Made by a program: the position numbers and the translations under genes. A stretch of 17,860 nt of DNA, from the NCBI GenBank assembly GCA_009840715.1, contig VXNE01000544.1, positions 1 through 17,860 of the forward strand. Reading direction: 5' to 3'. The first letter of the stretch is position 1, and the number at the start of each line of letters is the position of its first letter. The notes beneath the pieces are model-generated. The model did no database searches and was not told the origin of the DNA. It saw nothing but the letters and a program-made list of their open reading frames with translations. The stretch comes from Gammaproteobacteria bacterium (GTDB lineage: Bacteria; Pseudomonadota; Gammaproteobacteria; Pseudomonadales; Azotimanducaceae). Below, in pieces: positions 1 through 7,503 of the stretch.

Positions 1-1
1 C

Positions 2-727
2 GGCGGCGCGGCCACGGCGGTCACCCTGGTCGGGATCTTCGAGTCCGGCAACGCCGACCTCGACCGCAGCCTCATGATGGTCCATTTCGACGACTTCTCC
101 GAGGCTTTCGGGCTCCGGGACGAAGCGCACGTCATCGCGGTCCTCGGAGACGACGCGAGCGACGCACGCGGCTTCGCGGCCGACATCAGCCCGTCGGTCG
201 AGGATGCCGCGGAGGCCGGCACCGCACGCGTTCGACCGTGGCAGGAAGTCCAGCCCGAACTCGAGCAGTACATCGTCATGAAGCAGGGCGGGGGGTTCGT
301 GATAGGCACCATCCTGATCGTGATCGTGACGTTCGTGGTCGTCAACGCGTTCGTGATGTCGGTCTTCGAACGCACGGCCGAGTTCGGCATGCTGAAGGCC
401 ATCGGCATGCCTCCCGCCGCGATCTTCCGCATGGTGCAGCTCGAGGGGCTCTGGATGAGCCTGCTCGGCGTGGCGCTCGGCATGGCGGTCGCCCTCGCGG
501 CCGTATCCGCACTTTCCGTGGAGGGCATTCCGGTGTCGGCCATCGGCGACATGGAGGACCTGCGCACCCGGCTGAGTGTGCCCGACGCACTGGTTCCCGC
601 GTTCGTCACCGGCGAGGCGCTGCTCATCGCAGGGATCATGATCGCGGCCGTGCAGTTCGCCGCCGCCGTTCCGGCCCCGCGCATCTGGCGCCTGAACGCG
701 GTCGATGCGCTCCGGGACGAAGAGTGA
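2..727 (+). CDS. FtsX/MacB-type ABC transporter permease, 3' part (paralogue 1)
   Basis: The reading frame is open from the window edge, so the N-terminus and first membrane helix lie outside; 241 residues are visible. The visible part is the end of the extracytoplasmic domain followed by three membrane helices (about window bases 295-365, 440-530 and 610-690). Between the first two lies the cytoplasmic coupling segment RTAEFGMLKAIGMPP, the hallmark of FtsX/MacB/LolC-E permeases. These proteins are membrane subunits of ABC machines that use ATP to move lipids, lipoproteins or peptides out of the inner membrane, usually without a channel through the permease. The C-terminus (IWRLNAVDALRDEE) is almost the same as that of the next gene, and a one-base gap (TGA-C-ATG) separates the two. 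It is probably co-translated with the permeases downstream. The family is clear; the substrate cannot be told. Confidence 0.9.
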   Translation, partial: GGAATAVTLVGIFESGNADLDRSLMMVHFDDFSEAFGLRDEAHVIAVLGDDASDARGFAADISPSVEDAAEAGTARVRPWQEVQPELEQYIVMKQGGGFVIGTILIVIVTFVVVNAFVMSVFERTAEFGMLKAIGMPPAAIFRMVQLEGLWMSLLGVALGMAVALAAVSALSVEGIPVSAIGDMEDLRTRLSVPDALVPAFVTGEALLIAGIMIAAVQFAAAVPAPRIWRLNAVDALRDEE

Positions 728-728
728 C

Positions 729-2054
729 ATGTCCGAGCTGACGCTATCTCCGGTCGCCTCGAGGCCGGCAAGGCGCGCTGTCGGTGGAACTCTCGTCACC
801 ATGGCGTGGCGCAACCTTTGGCGCGTCCCGCGCCGCACCTGGCTGACGGCCGGAGGCGTGGCCTTCGCCATCCTGTTCGTCGTGTTCCTGCGCTCCATGC
901 ACGGGGGCGCTTTCGGCGCCGCCGTCAACCTCGTCACCGAGCGGATGAGCGGCCACGTGCAGGTCCAGCACGCCGAGTACCTGGACGATCCCAGGATGCG
1001 GCACACGGTCGAAGGGCTGTCCGAGGTGACCGAGGCACTCGCCGGACATCCCGACGTGCGTGCCGTGGCCCCGCGAGGCATCGGCTTTGCGTTGGTGTCC
1101 GCCGAGTCGGAGTCGGAAGAGCGGAGCTTCGGCGCACAGGTCCTGGGCATCGATCCCGCCGTCGAGTTCGCCACGGTTTCGCAACGGGCCCTGCCGGGCG
1201 GCCGCGCCCTGGAGCGGGTCGGGGAAGGATTCCTGGGCAGCGTTCTAGCGCGCAATCTCGGCGCGGACGTGGGCGATTCCGTCCTCTTGCTCGGTACGGG
1301 CAAGGAGGGCGGTGTCGCCGCGATCGCGGTCACCCTCGTCGGGGTTTTCGAATCCGGCGTCGCCGACCTCGACCGCAGCGTCATGATGGTGCACTTCGAC
1401 GACTTCGCGGGGGCGTTCGGACTCGAGGACGAGGCGCACGTGGTCGCGGTGCTCGGGCAGGACGCGGCCGACGCGCGGGCCTTCGCAGCGTCGATCGCCC
1501 GCTCCATCGAGAGCATCGAGAGCGTCGAGAGCGCCGCGAGCGCCGGCGCGGCGCGCGTGCTCCCGTGGCAGGAGATTCAGCCCCAACTCGCGCAACTGGT
1601 CGTCGTCAAGGACACCATCGGGTTCACGCTGGCCGGCATGCTGACCGTGATCGTGACCTTCGTCGTGGTCAGCGCGTTCGTCATGACGGTCTTCGACCGC
1701 ACCGCCGAGTTCGGCATGCTGAAAGCGATCGGCATGCCGCCCGCCGCGATTCTCCGCATGGTGCAGTTCGAAGGGCTCTGGATGAGCCTGCTCGGCGTCG
1801 CACTCGGCCTGGCGGCCGCCCTGGCGGTCGTGTCCGCCGTCGCGGCCGTGGGCGTCCCGGTGTCCGAGTTCGGGGACCTCGCGGGGATGTACAAGCGGCT
1901 GAACCTGCCGGACACCCTGATACCCGCGTTCGCCACCCGGGATGCGCTGCTCATCGCCGGGGTGATGATCGCCGTGGTGCAGTTCGCCGCCGCCGTTCCG
2001 GCTCCGCGCATCTGGCGGTTGAGCGCGGTCGATGCGCTCCGGGACGAGGAATGA
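729..2054 (+). CDS. FtsX/MacB-type ABC transporter permease (paralogue 2)
   Basis: A 441-residue inner-membrane permease. It has a cytoplasmic N-tail with WRNLWRVPRRTW, TM1 at about residues 38-56, a large periplasmic domain, then TM2 (about 297-321), the coupling motif RTAEFGMLKAIG (from about 323), TM3 (about 350-374) and TM4 (about 405-427). This is the standard one-plus-three helix layout of MacB/LolC-E permeases. I chose the ATG one base after the upstream stop, where GAAGAG serves as a weak ribosome binding site. An in-frame ATG 24 bases earlier lies inside the upstream gene and would add MRSGTKSD. The sequence is closely similar to its two neighbours, including YLDDPRMR and MMVHFDDF. 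Residues 260-271 are a short tandem expansion (IES-IES-VES-AAS) absent from the paralogues. The substrate is unknown. Confidence 0.93.
   Translation: MSELTLSPVASRPARRAVGGTLVTMAWRNLWRVPRRTWLTAGGVAFAILFVVFLRSMHGGAFGAAVNLVTERMSGHVQVQHAEYLDDPRMRHTVEGLSEVTEALAGHPDVRAVAPRGIGFALVSAESESEERSFGAQVLGIDPAVEFATVSQRALPGGRALERVGEGFLGSVLARNLGADVGDSVLLLGTGKEGGVAAIAVTLVGVFESGVADLDRSVMMVHFDDFAGAFGLEDEAHVVAVLGQDAADARAFAASIARSIESIESVESAASAGAARVLPWQEIQPQLAQLVVVKDTIGFTLAGMLTVIVTFVVVSAFVMTVFDRTAEFGMLKAIGMPPAAILRMVQFEGLWMSLLGVALGLAAALAVVSAVAAVGVPVSEFGDLAGMYKRLNLPDTLIPAFATRDALLIAGVMIAVVQFAAAVPAPRIWRLSAVDALRDEE
1506..1541 (+). repeat. Four tandem 9-base units inside permease 2
   Basis: Two exact ATCGAGAGC units are followed by GTCGAGAGC and the more diverged GCCGCGAGC. 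The unit length keeps the frame and encodes IES, IES, VES, AAS in the periplasmic domain. Paralogues 1 and 3 have no equivalent insertion at this point, so this looks like a local slippage expansion in one copy. Confidence 0.75.
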
Positions 2055-2055
2055 C

Positions 2056-3351
2056 ATGTCAGAACTGACACTCCCGTCCGTTGCCTCCACACCCGTGCGC
2101 CGGGCCGTCGGTCGAGCGCTGATCACCATGGCCTGGCGCAACCTCTGGCGCGTCCCGCGGCGCACCTGGCTGACGGCCGGAGGCGTGGGGTTCGCCATAC
2201 TCCTCGTCGTATTCTCGCGCTCGATCCAGATCGGCGCCCTGGACTCGATGCTGGAAGTCGGGACCGCGCAACTGACCGGGCACGCGCAGGTACAGCATCC
2301 CGACTACCTGGACGATCCGCGGATGCGGAGCACCGTCGCAGGACTGGCAGCGTTGACCGGGACGCTGGCGGGCCATCCGGACGTGCAGGCGGTGGCGCCG
2401 CGCGGCATGGGCTTCGGGCTAGTGTCCGACGGTTCGGGCGAGCGGAGTTTCGGCGGCCAGATCACGGGCATCGACCCCGCCGTCGAGTTCGCGACGCTGG
2501 CCAGCCAGGCGCTGCCCGGCGGACGGCCGGTGGAGCGTGCCGGCGAGGGTTTCATGGGCAGCAAGCTGGCGCGCAACATCGGCGTGGCGCCAGGAGACGA
2601 CATCATCGTCCTCGGCACCGGCACAGAGGGCGGCGTCGCCGCGATGGCGGTCACCCTGGTCGGGCTCTTCGAGTCGGGAATCCCCGACCTCGACCGCGGC
2701 TTCCTGATGGTCCACTTCGACGACTTCGCGGAGGCGTTCGGCCTTGAGGACGAGGCCCACGTCATCGCCGTGCTGACAGGCGACCCGCGGGACGCCCGCG
2801 CGCTCGCGGCCGACCTCGCGGCCATGATCGTTCCGCTCGACGGGAACGCCGCCGTGCGTCCATGGCAGGAACTCATGCCGATACTCGAGCAGTCCGTTGT
2901 CGGGGAGATCGGCGGGTCCGCGCTCTTCGCCGGATTCCTGGTGGTGATCGTGACCTTCGTGGTCGTCAGTACTTTCGTCATGACGGTCTTCGAACGCACG
3001 GCCGAGTTCGGCATGCTGAAGGCGATCGGCATGGCGCCGGCCGCGATCTTCCGCATGGTGCAGCTCGAGGGGTTCTGGATGAGCCTCATGGGTGTGGCGC
3101 TCGGCGTCGTGGCGTCTCTGGTGTTCGTGTACGTCAGCGCCATCGAGGGCATTCCTTTCTCGGCGTTCGGGGACTTCGATGACATGATGGACAGGTTCTT
3201 CCTGCCAGACGTGATGATGCCCCGGTTCGACTCCGCCGGGGCGCTCCTGATGACGGCGATGATGGTCGTGGCCGTGCAGGTCGCCGCCGCCATCCCGGCG
3301 CGGCGCATCTGGCGCCTGAACCCCGTCGAAGCGCTGCGGGCAGAAGAATGA
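2056..3351 (+). CDS. FtsX/MacB-type ABC transporter permease (paralogue 3)
   Basis: A 431-residue permease with the same layout as the two before it: WRNLWRVPRRTW N-tail, TM1 at about 38-57, a periplasmic domain, TM2 near 287-311, RTAEFGMLKAIGM coupling segment, TM3 near 338-361 and TM4 near 395-415. The start is the ATG one base after the previous stop (again TGA-C-ATG), so the gene junction itself was copied along with the gene. It begins MSELTLPSVAS, matching MSELTLSPVAS of paralogue 2. It has diverged more than the other two: MAPAAIF replaces MPPAAI, and the third membrane helix and the following loop differ (VFVYVSAIEGIPFSAFGDF). This suggests an older duplication or a distinct role in a heteromeric permease pair. 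The substrate is unknown. Confidence 0.93.
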   Translation: MSELTLPSVASTPVRRAVGRALITMAWRNLWRVPRRTWLTAGGVGFAILLVVFSRSIQIGALDSMLEVGTAQLTGHAQVQHPDYLDDPRMRSTVAGLAALTGTLAGHPDVQAVAPRGMGFGLVSDGSGERSFGGQITGIDPAVEFATLASQALPGGRPVERAGEGFMGSKLARNIGVAPGDDIIVLGTGTEGGVAAMAVTLVGLFESGIPDLDRGFLMVHFDDFAEAFGLEDEAHVIAVLTGDPRDARALAADLAAMIVPLDGNAAVRPWQELMPILEQSVVGEIGGSALFAGFLVVIVTFVVVSTFVMTVFERTAEFGMLKAIGMAPAAIFRMVQLEGFWMSLMGVALGVVASLVFVYVSAIEGIPFSAFGDFDDMMDRFFLPDVMMPRFDSAGALLMTAMMVVAVQVAAAIPARRIWRLNPVEALRAEE

Positions 3352-3385
3352 GCAACCGTCCTATCCCCAAGCAGAGGGTGATCCC

Positions 3386-4609
3386 ATGAAGCTCCGCCTC
3401 CTCGTACAACTGGGCTGGCGCAACCTCTGGCGCCACAAGCGACGCAACGGGATCCTGCTCGGGGGCATCACGTTCGCGATCGCCGCCGTGGTCCTCGCGA
3501 ACTCGTTCATCCGGGGCATGCAGGTGCAGATGGCAGACAACGCCGTCGACCTCATGAACGGGCACGTCAAGATCCTCGCGCCCGGCTACCTGGACGACCC
3601 CAGCATCGCCCAGAGCTTCGAGGTCGCCCATGACTGGCGACCGGACGCGCTCGAAGGCATCACGTCGGACATGGTCGCCGGGTGGGCCTCCCGCGTGCGG
3701 GTCCCGGCGGTGATCATGAGCGAGCGGGAGACCCGCGGCATTCAACTCGTCGGGATCGATCCCGCCAGCGAGAACATCTCCTTCGTCGGCAAGCTCGCGA
3801 TCCAGGGCGAAGGGCTCGCCGACGCCGCCGACCGGCGCGTGATCGTCGGGGCAGGCCTGGCGGAGCGGATCGAGACCCAGGTCGGCCGGCGCATCGTGCT
3901 CATCACGCAGGGCGCCGACGGCCGCAACCGGGAGGCCGGCTACCGGGTGGCCGGCATCTACCGCAGCGACACCTCTTCCCTCGAGAAGATCTTCGTCTTC
4001 ACGGGCCGCGACACCGTCCAGGACCTGCTCGAGACCAACGTGGTGACCGAACTCTCGGTCAGGCTCACGGAAGAGCGCTTCAGTCCCCCGCTCCTGCAAC
4101 GCCTCGCGAACGTGTTCGCCGGCCTCGACGTGATGACCTGGCAGCAACTCGACCCGACGGCCGCGGCGATGACGGCGATCATCGACGTCGTCATCCTGGT
4201 CTACTTCTTCATCATGATGGGGGCGCTGTCCTTCGGGCTCGTCAACTCCCTGGTGACCGCGGTCATGGAGCGCACCCGCGAGATGGGCATGATGCGGGCC
4301 ATCGGGATGCGGCCACGCTCCGTCCTGCTGCAGGTGGTGCTGGAATCGACGCTCATCATGGGCGCCGGCATCGCCGGCGGGGTCGTGATCGGCGTGCTGG
4401 CGTACTTGCCCATCGCCGACGGCGTGGACCTCGCGGCCTTCAACGAGGCACTCTCGACCTTCGGGCTCAGCAACGTGCTCGTCCCGCAGCTCTTCGCCCA
4501 GGACGTGATCCTGGTCGTGGTCCTGAGCCTGATTCTCGGATTCGTTGCGAGCGCCTCTCCGGCGGTGCGCTGCATGAAGATGGGGCCGCTCGAGGCCATG
4601 CGCCGATAA
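3386..4609 (+). CDS. FtsX/MacB-type ABC transporter permease (fourth, divergent)
   Basis: A 407-residue permease beginning MKLRLLVQLGWRNLWRHKRR, with a GAGGGTG ribosome-binding-like stretch upstream of the ATG. TM1 is about 22-43, the periplasmic domain runs to about 262, TM2 is about 263-290, then the coupling segment MERTREMGMMRAIGM, TM3 about 312-342 and TM4 about 374-395. It is clearly less related to the three preceding permeases than they are to each other. It keeps the same architecture, the N-terminal WRNLWR motif and a YLDDP motif (residues 68-72) at the equivalent place in the periplasmic domain. In LolCDE two different permeases form a heterodimer on one ATPase, so this protein may be the common partner of the triplicated set. 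That pairing is inference. The ATPase gene follows 23 bases downstream. Confidence 0.93.
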   Translation: MKLRLLVQLGWRNLWRHKRRNGILLGGITFAIAAVVLANSFIRGMQVQMADNAVDLMNGHVKILAPGYLDDPSIAQSFEVAHDWRPDALEGITSDMVAGWASRVRVPAVIMSERETRGIQLVGIDPASENISFVGKLAIQGEGLADAADRRVIVGAGLAERIETQVGRRIVLITQGADGRNREAGYRVAGIYRSDTSSLEKIFVFTGRDTVQDLLETNVVTELSVRLTEERFSPPLLQRLANVFAGLDVMTWQQLDPTAAAMTAIIDVVILVYFFIMMGALSFGLVNSLVTAVMERTREMGMMRAIGMRPRSVLLQVVLESTLIMGAGIAGGVVIGVLAYLPIADGVDLAAFNEALSTFGLSNVLVPQLFAQDVILVVVLSLILGFVASASPAVRCMKMGPLEAMRR

Positions 4610-4632
4610 CGGCGCTTCACAAGGAGAAACGC

Positions 4633-5355
4633 ATGTCTGAAGAAGTTGTGCAGTGTCAGGGAGTGACGCGTGTCTACGCCGACGACGCCGTGCCGGTGCA
4701 CGCGCTACGCGGCGTCGACTTCGCCGTTCACAAGGGCGACTGGGTCAGCCTCGCGGGGCCGTCCGGCTCCGGCAAGTCGACGCTCCTGCACATCATCGGC
4801 GGTCTCGACCGGCCGAACGACGGGTCGGTCTCCGTGGACGGGGAGGATCTTGGCGGCCTGTCGGAAGCCCAGCTCTCCGACCTGCGGCTGCGCAAGATCG
4901 GCTTCGTCTTCCAGGCCTACAACCTGATCCCGGTCCTGACCGCGGTCGAGAACGTCGAGTTCATCATGCAGCTCCAGGGCATCGGCGCGAACGAGCGCCG
5001 GGAACGCGCCCTCGAGATCCTTGACCGCCTGGGGCTCGACGACATCGGTGACCGGCGGCCCGGAGAACTGTCCGGCGGACAGCAGCAGCGTGTCGCGGTC
5101 GCCCGCGCGATCGTGACGGACCCGGTGCTCCTGCTCGCCGACGAGCCGAGCGCCAACCTCGACACGGCGACCACGAAGGAGTTGCTCGAACTGTTGCGCA
5201 ACATCAACGAGAACCACGGCGTCACGATCGTCACCGCGACCCACGACCCCATGGTGATGGGCTATGCGAAGCGGCCGGTGAACCTGCGTGACGGCGCCAT
5301 CGAGAGCGACGGGTCGACCATGGACGCGACCACGGACGCGTCGCCGGACGCTTGA
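4633..5355 (+). CDS. ABC transporter ATP-binding protein, LolD/MacB type
   Basis: A 240-residue cytoplasmic ATPase that would power the adjacent permeases. All nucleotide-binding motifs are visible: Walker A GPSGSGKST (42-50), Q-loop FVFQ (Q94), signature LSGGQQQR (146-153), Walker B VLLLADEPS (165-173) and switch histidine H204 in TATHD. The sequence around the Q-loop (FVFQAYNLIPVLTAVENV) is typical of the LolD/MacB/FtsE branch, which pairs with FtsX-fold permeases. An excellent AAGGAG ribosome binding site (4621-4626) precedes the ATG. It is the only ATPase gene seen beside four permease genes, so several permeases may share it. The last roughly 15 residues (rich in D, T, S, A) lie beyond the usual domain. 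The stop codon overlaps the TTG start proposed for the next gene. Confidence 0.97.
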   Translation: MSEEVVQCQGVTRVYADDAVPVHALRGVDFAVHKGDWVSLAGPSGSGKSTLLHIIGGLDRPNDGSVSVDGEDLGGLSEAQLSDLRLRKIGFVFQAYNLIPVLTAVENVEFIMQLQGIGANERRERALEILDRLGLDDIGDRRPGELSGGQQQRVAVARAIVTDPVLLLADEPSANLDTATTKELLELLRNINENHGVTIVTATHDPMVMGYAKRPVNLRDGAIESDGSTMDATTDASPDA

Positions 5356-6668
5356 CCGTCCGCGCGAACCCCACCCAGGTCCTCCACGGCCGGTGGACCC
5401 GGCCGGTGCGCTCCGCCGTGCTGCTCGCCACGCTGTGCCTCGCGATGGCGGCCCCCGCCCAGGCCCAGTCCGAGATCAAGGGGCGGCTCAAGTGGTTCAG
5501 CGCGGGCGCCATGCTCCCCGACGAGGACTTCCAGCGCCAGGCGAGCGGAACGCCCGCCATCGACCACACCGGCAGCCTGCGGGTACTGGTGCGCGCCGAC
5601 GCGAATCGCAAGGACGGCGGCTCCGACAGCAGCCTGCGCTTCATCGCGGACTACTCCCTCTCCTGGCTGAACGGGGACTCGTTCGCGCTTGCGAGCGGCG
5701 CCGGGCAACAGACCCTCGACCAGACGCCCACGGAAGACGCGCAGCGCCTCATGCGGCTGACCTGGGAGATCGACGACGGGCGCCGTCACCGCGCGGTGCA
5801 CCGCTTCGACCGCTTCGCCCTTGAGTACCGGCGCCGCAACCTCTCCGTGACCGTGGGCCGCCAGGCCGTGAGCTGGGGCAGCGGTCGCGTGTTCCAGCCG
5901 ATGGACCTCTTCAACCCCTTCGCCCCGACCACCGTGGACCGCGAATACAAGCCGGGCGACGACGTCGTCCTCGTCGAGCAGGCCTTCGGCGGCAGCGACC
6001 TGCAGTTCCTGTACGTGGCGCGGCGCGACGAGTACGGCAAGGTGGGGACCGACAGCGCGAGCCGCGCGATCAAGTGGCACGGCTTCCTCGGCGGCAGCGA
6101 GATCGAGGTACTCGGCGCGCGCCACTACCTGGACGACGTGCTGGGATTCACCGTGCGGGTCCCCATCGGCGGCGCGATCCTGCGCACCGACGTGACCGGC
6201 ACGCGCCTCGAGTACGACGACGACTGGTACGTCTCCGGCATCCTCAACATCGACTGGGCCTTCGACCTGTTCCAGCGCGCGGCGTTCGGCTTCATCGAGT
6301 ACTTCCACAACGACTTCGGGGTACGGGAGCTGCCCGCCCGACGGTCCGAACTCCCCTACCCGCTCGTCACCAGGCTCGCGCGGGGAGAACTCTTCAACAT
6401 GATGCGCGACTACCTGGCGGTCGGCGCGACCTACCAGTGGAGCGCGCTGTGGACCCAGAGCCTGACGGCTATCGTCAACCTGGACGACCGCTCGAGCCTC
6501 CTGCAGACCGCGCTGGTATACGAACCGTCGGACTTCACCCGGATGCAGATGGGGATCACGACCGTGCTCGGGGACGAGGGCGAGGAGTTCGGGGGCGTGC
6601 CCGTGGTGGACGGCGTCACGAGTGGCGGCGGCACGCAGGCGTTCCTGCAGTTCGTGTACTTTCGGTAG
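5352..6668 (+). CDS. Exported outer-membrane beta-barrel-like protein of the ABC operon
   Basis: 438 residues if translation starts at TTG 5352, which overlaps the ATPase stop (TTGA) and would be translationally coupled. An in-frame GTG at 5406 (residue 19) gives a tidier signal peptide; neither start has a good ribosome binding site. A Sec signal follows: a hydrophobic run SAVLLATLCLAMAAP and a cleavage site AQA-QS after residue 38. The mature protein alternates polar and hydrophobic residues in short stretches separated by acidic turns, has many aromatic residues and ends in QFVYFR. This is the look of an outer-membrane barrel, although the final residue is Arg rather than the usual aromatic. 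A conspicuous segment GRQAVSWGSGRVFQPMDLF (169-187) resembles the conserved part of porin-like proteins I cannot name with certainty. Its place in the operon suggests that it receives or exports what the ABC machine extracts. That role is inference. Confidence 0.8.
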   Translation: MTVRANPTQVLHGRWTRPVRSAVLLATLCLAMAAPAQAQSEIKGRLKWFSAGAMLPDEDFQRQASGTPAIDHTGSLRVLVRADANRKDGGSDSSLRFIADYSLSWLNGDSFALASGAGQQTLDQTPTEDAQRLMRLTWEIDDGRRHRAVHRFDRFALEYRRRNLSVTVGRQAVSWGSGRVFQPMDLFNPFAPTTVDREYKPGDDVVLVEQAFGGSDLQFLYVARRDEYGKVGTDSASRAIKWHGFLGGSEIEVLGARHYLDDVLGFTVRVPIGGAILRTDVTGTRLEYDDDWYVSGILNIDWAFDLFQRAAFGFIEYFHNDFGVRELPARRSELPYPLVTRLARGELFNMMRDYLAVGATYQWSALWTQSLTAIVNLDDRSSLLQTALVYEPSDFTRMQMGITTVLGDEGEEFGGVPVVDGVTSGGGTQAFLQFVYFR

Positions 6669-6674
6669 GAGCGT

Positions 6675-7325
6675 TCAGCGGAGTGAATCCACCTCCCGGA
6701 GGCGGGACTGCAGTTCCGCGATACGCGCTTCCGCCGAGCGCAACGTCCGCAGATCCTTGCCGGTGGCCGGATCGTGGAAGCACAGCCGGCCGTCTTCGAG
6801 CCGCAGGTCCAGCCCCAGGACCTGGCTGCGAAAGACGCGGCGACCGCCCTCCACCTTGGCCGGCAACGGCCGATACCGACCATCGGCCAATGTGAGCCCG
6901 CGCAAGGGCGCTTCGAAGTACTCCTCACGGGGATCGAGAAGCCAATACTCGCGGACCCCGAGCTCCGCGTAGAGAGTCCGCTTCGGGCCCTCATCCTGAC
7001 GCCAGGTATCCTCCGACGCGACCTCCAGCACGAAGTCCGGCGTCTTCCCTTCCTCCCAGAGCTTGTAGACCATCCGGCGGCGGCGGGGGACGCCAAAGAC
7101 CACGAGCACGTCCGGCGCCACGCACTGTCGGGGCTCACCCTCCTCGTAGTAGATGAGGAGGTCGCCCGACACGTAGACATCCGGACGCTCTTCGAAGTGC
7201 ACGTCGAGAACCGCCACCGCATCCAGGATCGCGTGGAGTTGCCAGTCGTTCTCAGCCAACGGCTGGCCGTCCGAACTCGGATACAGGGGATCCTCCGCGG
7301 GAAAGGGAGACTTCTTCATCGGCAT
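6675..7325 (-). CDS. Uma2 family PD-(D/E)XK nuclease-fold protein
   Basis: A 216-residue protein. The start is chosen at 7325 because GGAGG lies six bases upstream; the in-frame ATG at 7319 is also possible. Uma2 (DUF820) landmarks are present: VAPDVLVV (D72), DFVLEVASEDT (E101), K115 and YAELGVREYWLLDP (119-132). Together these form the PD-(D/E)XK-like core. The C-terminus is a short predicted coiled coil (AEARIAELQSRLREVDSLR). Uma2 proteins are abundant in cyanobacteria and some other bacteria and are annotated as putative endonucleases, but their biological role is largely unestablished. This copy stands alone, converges on the barrel gene with only six bases between the stops, and has its own candidate promoter. 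No partner toxin, transposase or restriction gene is beside it. Confidence 0.88.
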   Translation of the reverse strand: MPMKKSPFPAEDPLYPSSDGQPLAENDWQLHAILDAVAVLDVHFEERPDVYVSGDLLIYYEEGEPRQCVAPDVLVVFGVPRRRRMVYKLWEEGKTPDFVLEVASEDTWRQDEGPKRTLYAELGVREYWLLDPREEYFEAPLRGLTLADGRYRPLPAKVEGGRRVFRSQVLGLDLRLEDGRLCFHDPATGKDLRTLRSAEARIAELQSRLREVDSLR

Positions 7326-7355
7326 GCGCTGCCTCCACGCGGCGCGTCGCAACGG

Positions 7356-7385
7356 AAAGTAGCACGGGGTTCTTGGCGCGCCCAA
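7356..7385 (-). promoter_or_regulatory. Candidate promoter of the Uma2 gene
   Basis: On the minus strand TTGGGC and TACTTT are separated by 18 bases, with a TG one base before the -10 (TGCTACTTT, extended -10 form). It sits about 30 bases upstream of the chosen ATG. It is a match to sigma-70 consensus by eye only. Confidence 0.3.
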
Positions 7386-7503
7386 ACAGGGGCAGCAGAG
7401 CATCGCCCAGGGCCGGCTACGGAGAAACGGGCGGTTTCACCAAAGTGCGTGCGATTTCGTCCCGGCGTGGACGCGGAGATCTCTCCAAGCGCCCCGAACG
7501 CGG

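Noticed and set aside
6..2040. Possible repeat element or IS behind the repeated DNA at 2-3351
   Set aside because: The repetition follows gene boundaries and is explained by tandem permease paralogues; no terminal inverted repeats or transposase were seen.
1245..2198. Long minus-strand open frames under the permeases (also 2304-3308 and 3134-4147)
   Set aside because: They are shadows: the plus strand encodes conserved membrane proteins, and the antisense products show low-complexity His/Asp/Arg composition without motifs.
3682..4632. Apparent fusion of a long N-terminal extension to the ABC ATPase
   Set aside because: The extension is the permease gene read in another frame and is rich in Arg/Pro/Gly; AAGGAG and the family's normal length fix the ATPase start at 4633.
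7326..7503. Short gene or terminator in the 178-base gap between Uma2 and the epoxide hydrolase
   Set aside because: Only a short GAGATCTC palindrome and a candidate Uma2 promoter are visible; there is no hairpin with a T-run and no coding-like frame.
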